Both the position numbers and the translations under genes were made by a program. The notes beneath the pieces were generated by a model, which had not been told where the DNA came from, did not search any database, and saw nothing but the letters and a program-made list of their open reading frames with translations. DNA of 13,349 nt from DAOTTX01 sp034437515. Lineage in GTDB: Bacteria; Chloroflexota; Anaerolineae; Aggregatilineales; Phototrophicaceae. The DNA lies in assembly GCA_034437515.1 (NCBI GenBank), contig DAOTTX010000341.1, forward strand, positions 1 through 13,349, given 5' to 3'. Positions 13,319 through 13,349 of this stretch are shown here, one piece after another. Every line of letters begins with the position of its first letter. Positions within the stretch are counted from its first letter, which is position 1.

Positions 13319-13349
13319 CATCGGTTGCGCACTGGCGGCGACGTCTGAC

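Overview
The window looks like a chromosomal segment of a Chloroflexota (Anaerolineae-like) bacterium. The signs are moderate-to-high GC, a long RecJ with a C-terminal extension, a GT39-type membrane glycosyltransferase carrying a large C-terminal beta-rich domain, a Uma2-family remnant and a YjlB-type cupin. This is inference from protein character; no rRNA or other marker is present. Almost everything is on the + strand; only pgmB and a decayed fragment at the far end are on the - strand.

Layout. 1-304: 3' end of an IS200/IS605-type TnpA gene, followed by two perfect hairpins that fit the IS right end. 500-3056: carbohydrate block, gnd (6-phosphogluconate dehydrogenase) with a YjlB-type cupin 4 bp behind it, and pgmB (beta-phosphoglucomutase) converging from the other strand with a 63-bp tail-to-tail overlap. 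3127-4847: a promoter and a two-gene operon of an atypical NagB-like sugar-phosphate isomerase/deaminase and a NodB-like deacetylase. 4877-6423: a consensus-like promoter bracketed by two near-identical palindromic operators, driving an SDR oxidoreductase and a DJ-1/PfpI (Hsp31-like) protein. 6424-6899: two gene remnants, a metallo-beta-lactamase-fold piece joined to a frameshifted Uma2 gene. 6919-10097: the GT39 membrane protein overlapping by 1 bp an Fe-S PD-(D/E)XK nuclease. 10351-12606: recJ. 12607-13349: no intact gene, but an 81-nt nested inverted repeat, a 34-bp imperfect-palindrome tandem repeat, and a - strand open frame resembling a winged-helix C-terminus, probably remains of a mobile or replicative element.

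How the genes fit. gnd and pgmB both lead to or from glucose-6-phosphate and the oxidative pentose phosphate pathway. The NagB-like/deacetylase pair suggests handling of an (N-acetyl)amino sugar, but key NagB residues are substituted, so the substrate is open. The SDR/DJ-1 pair behind a repressor-type promoter looks like an inducible reactive-carbonyl detoxification unit. The nuclease and recJ are both DNA-processing enzymes, separated by 253 bp that hold a long-range 11-bp inverted repeat. The most interesting unexplained items are the atypical NagB/deacetylase operon, the double-operator promoter, and the structured repeats at the right end.
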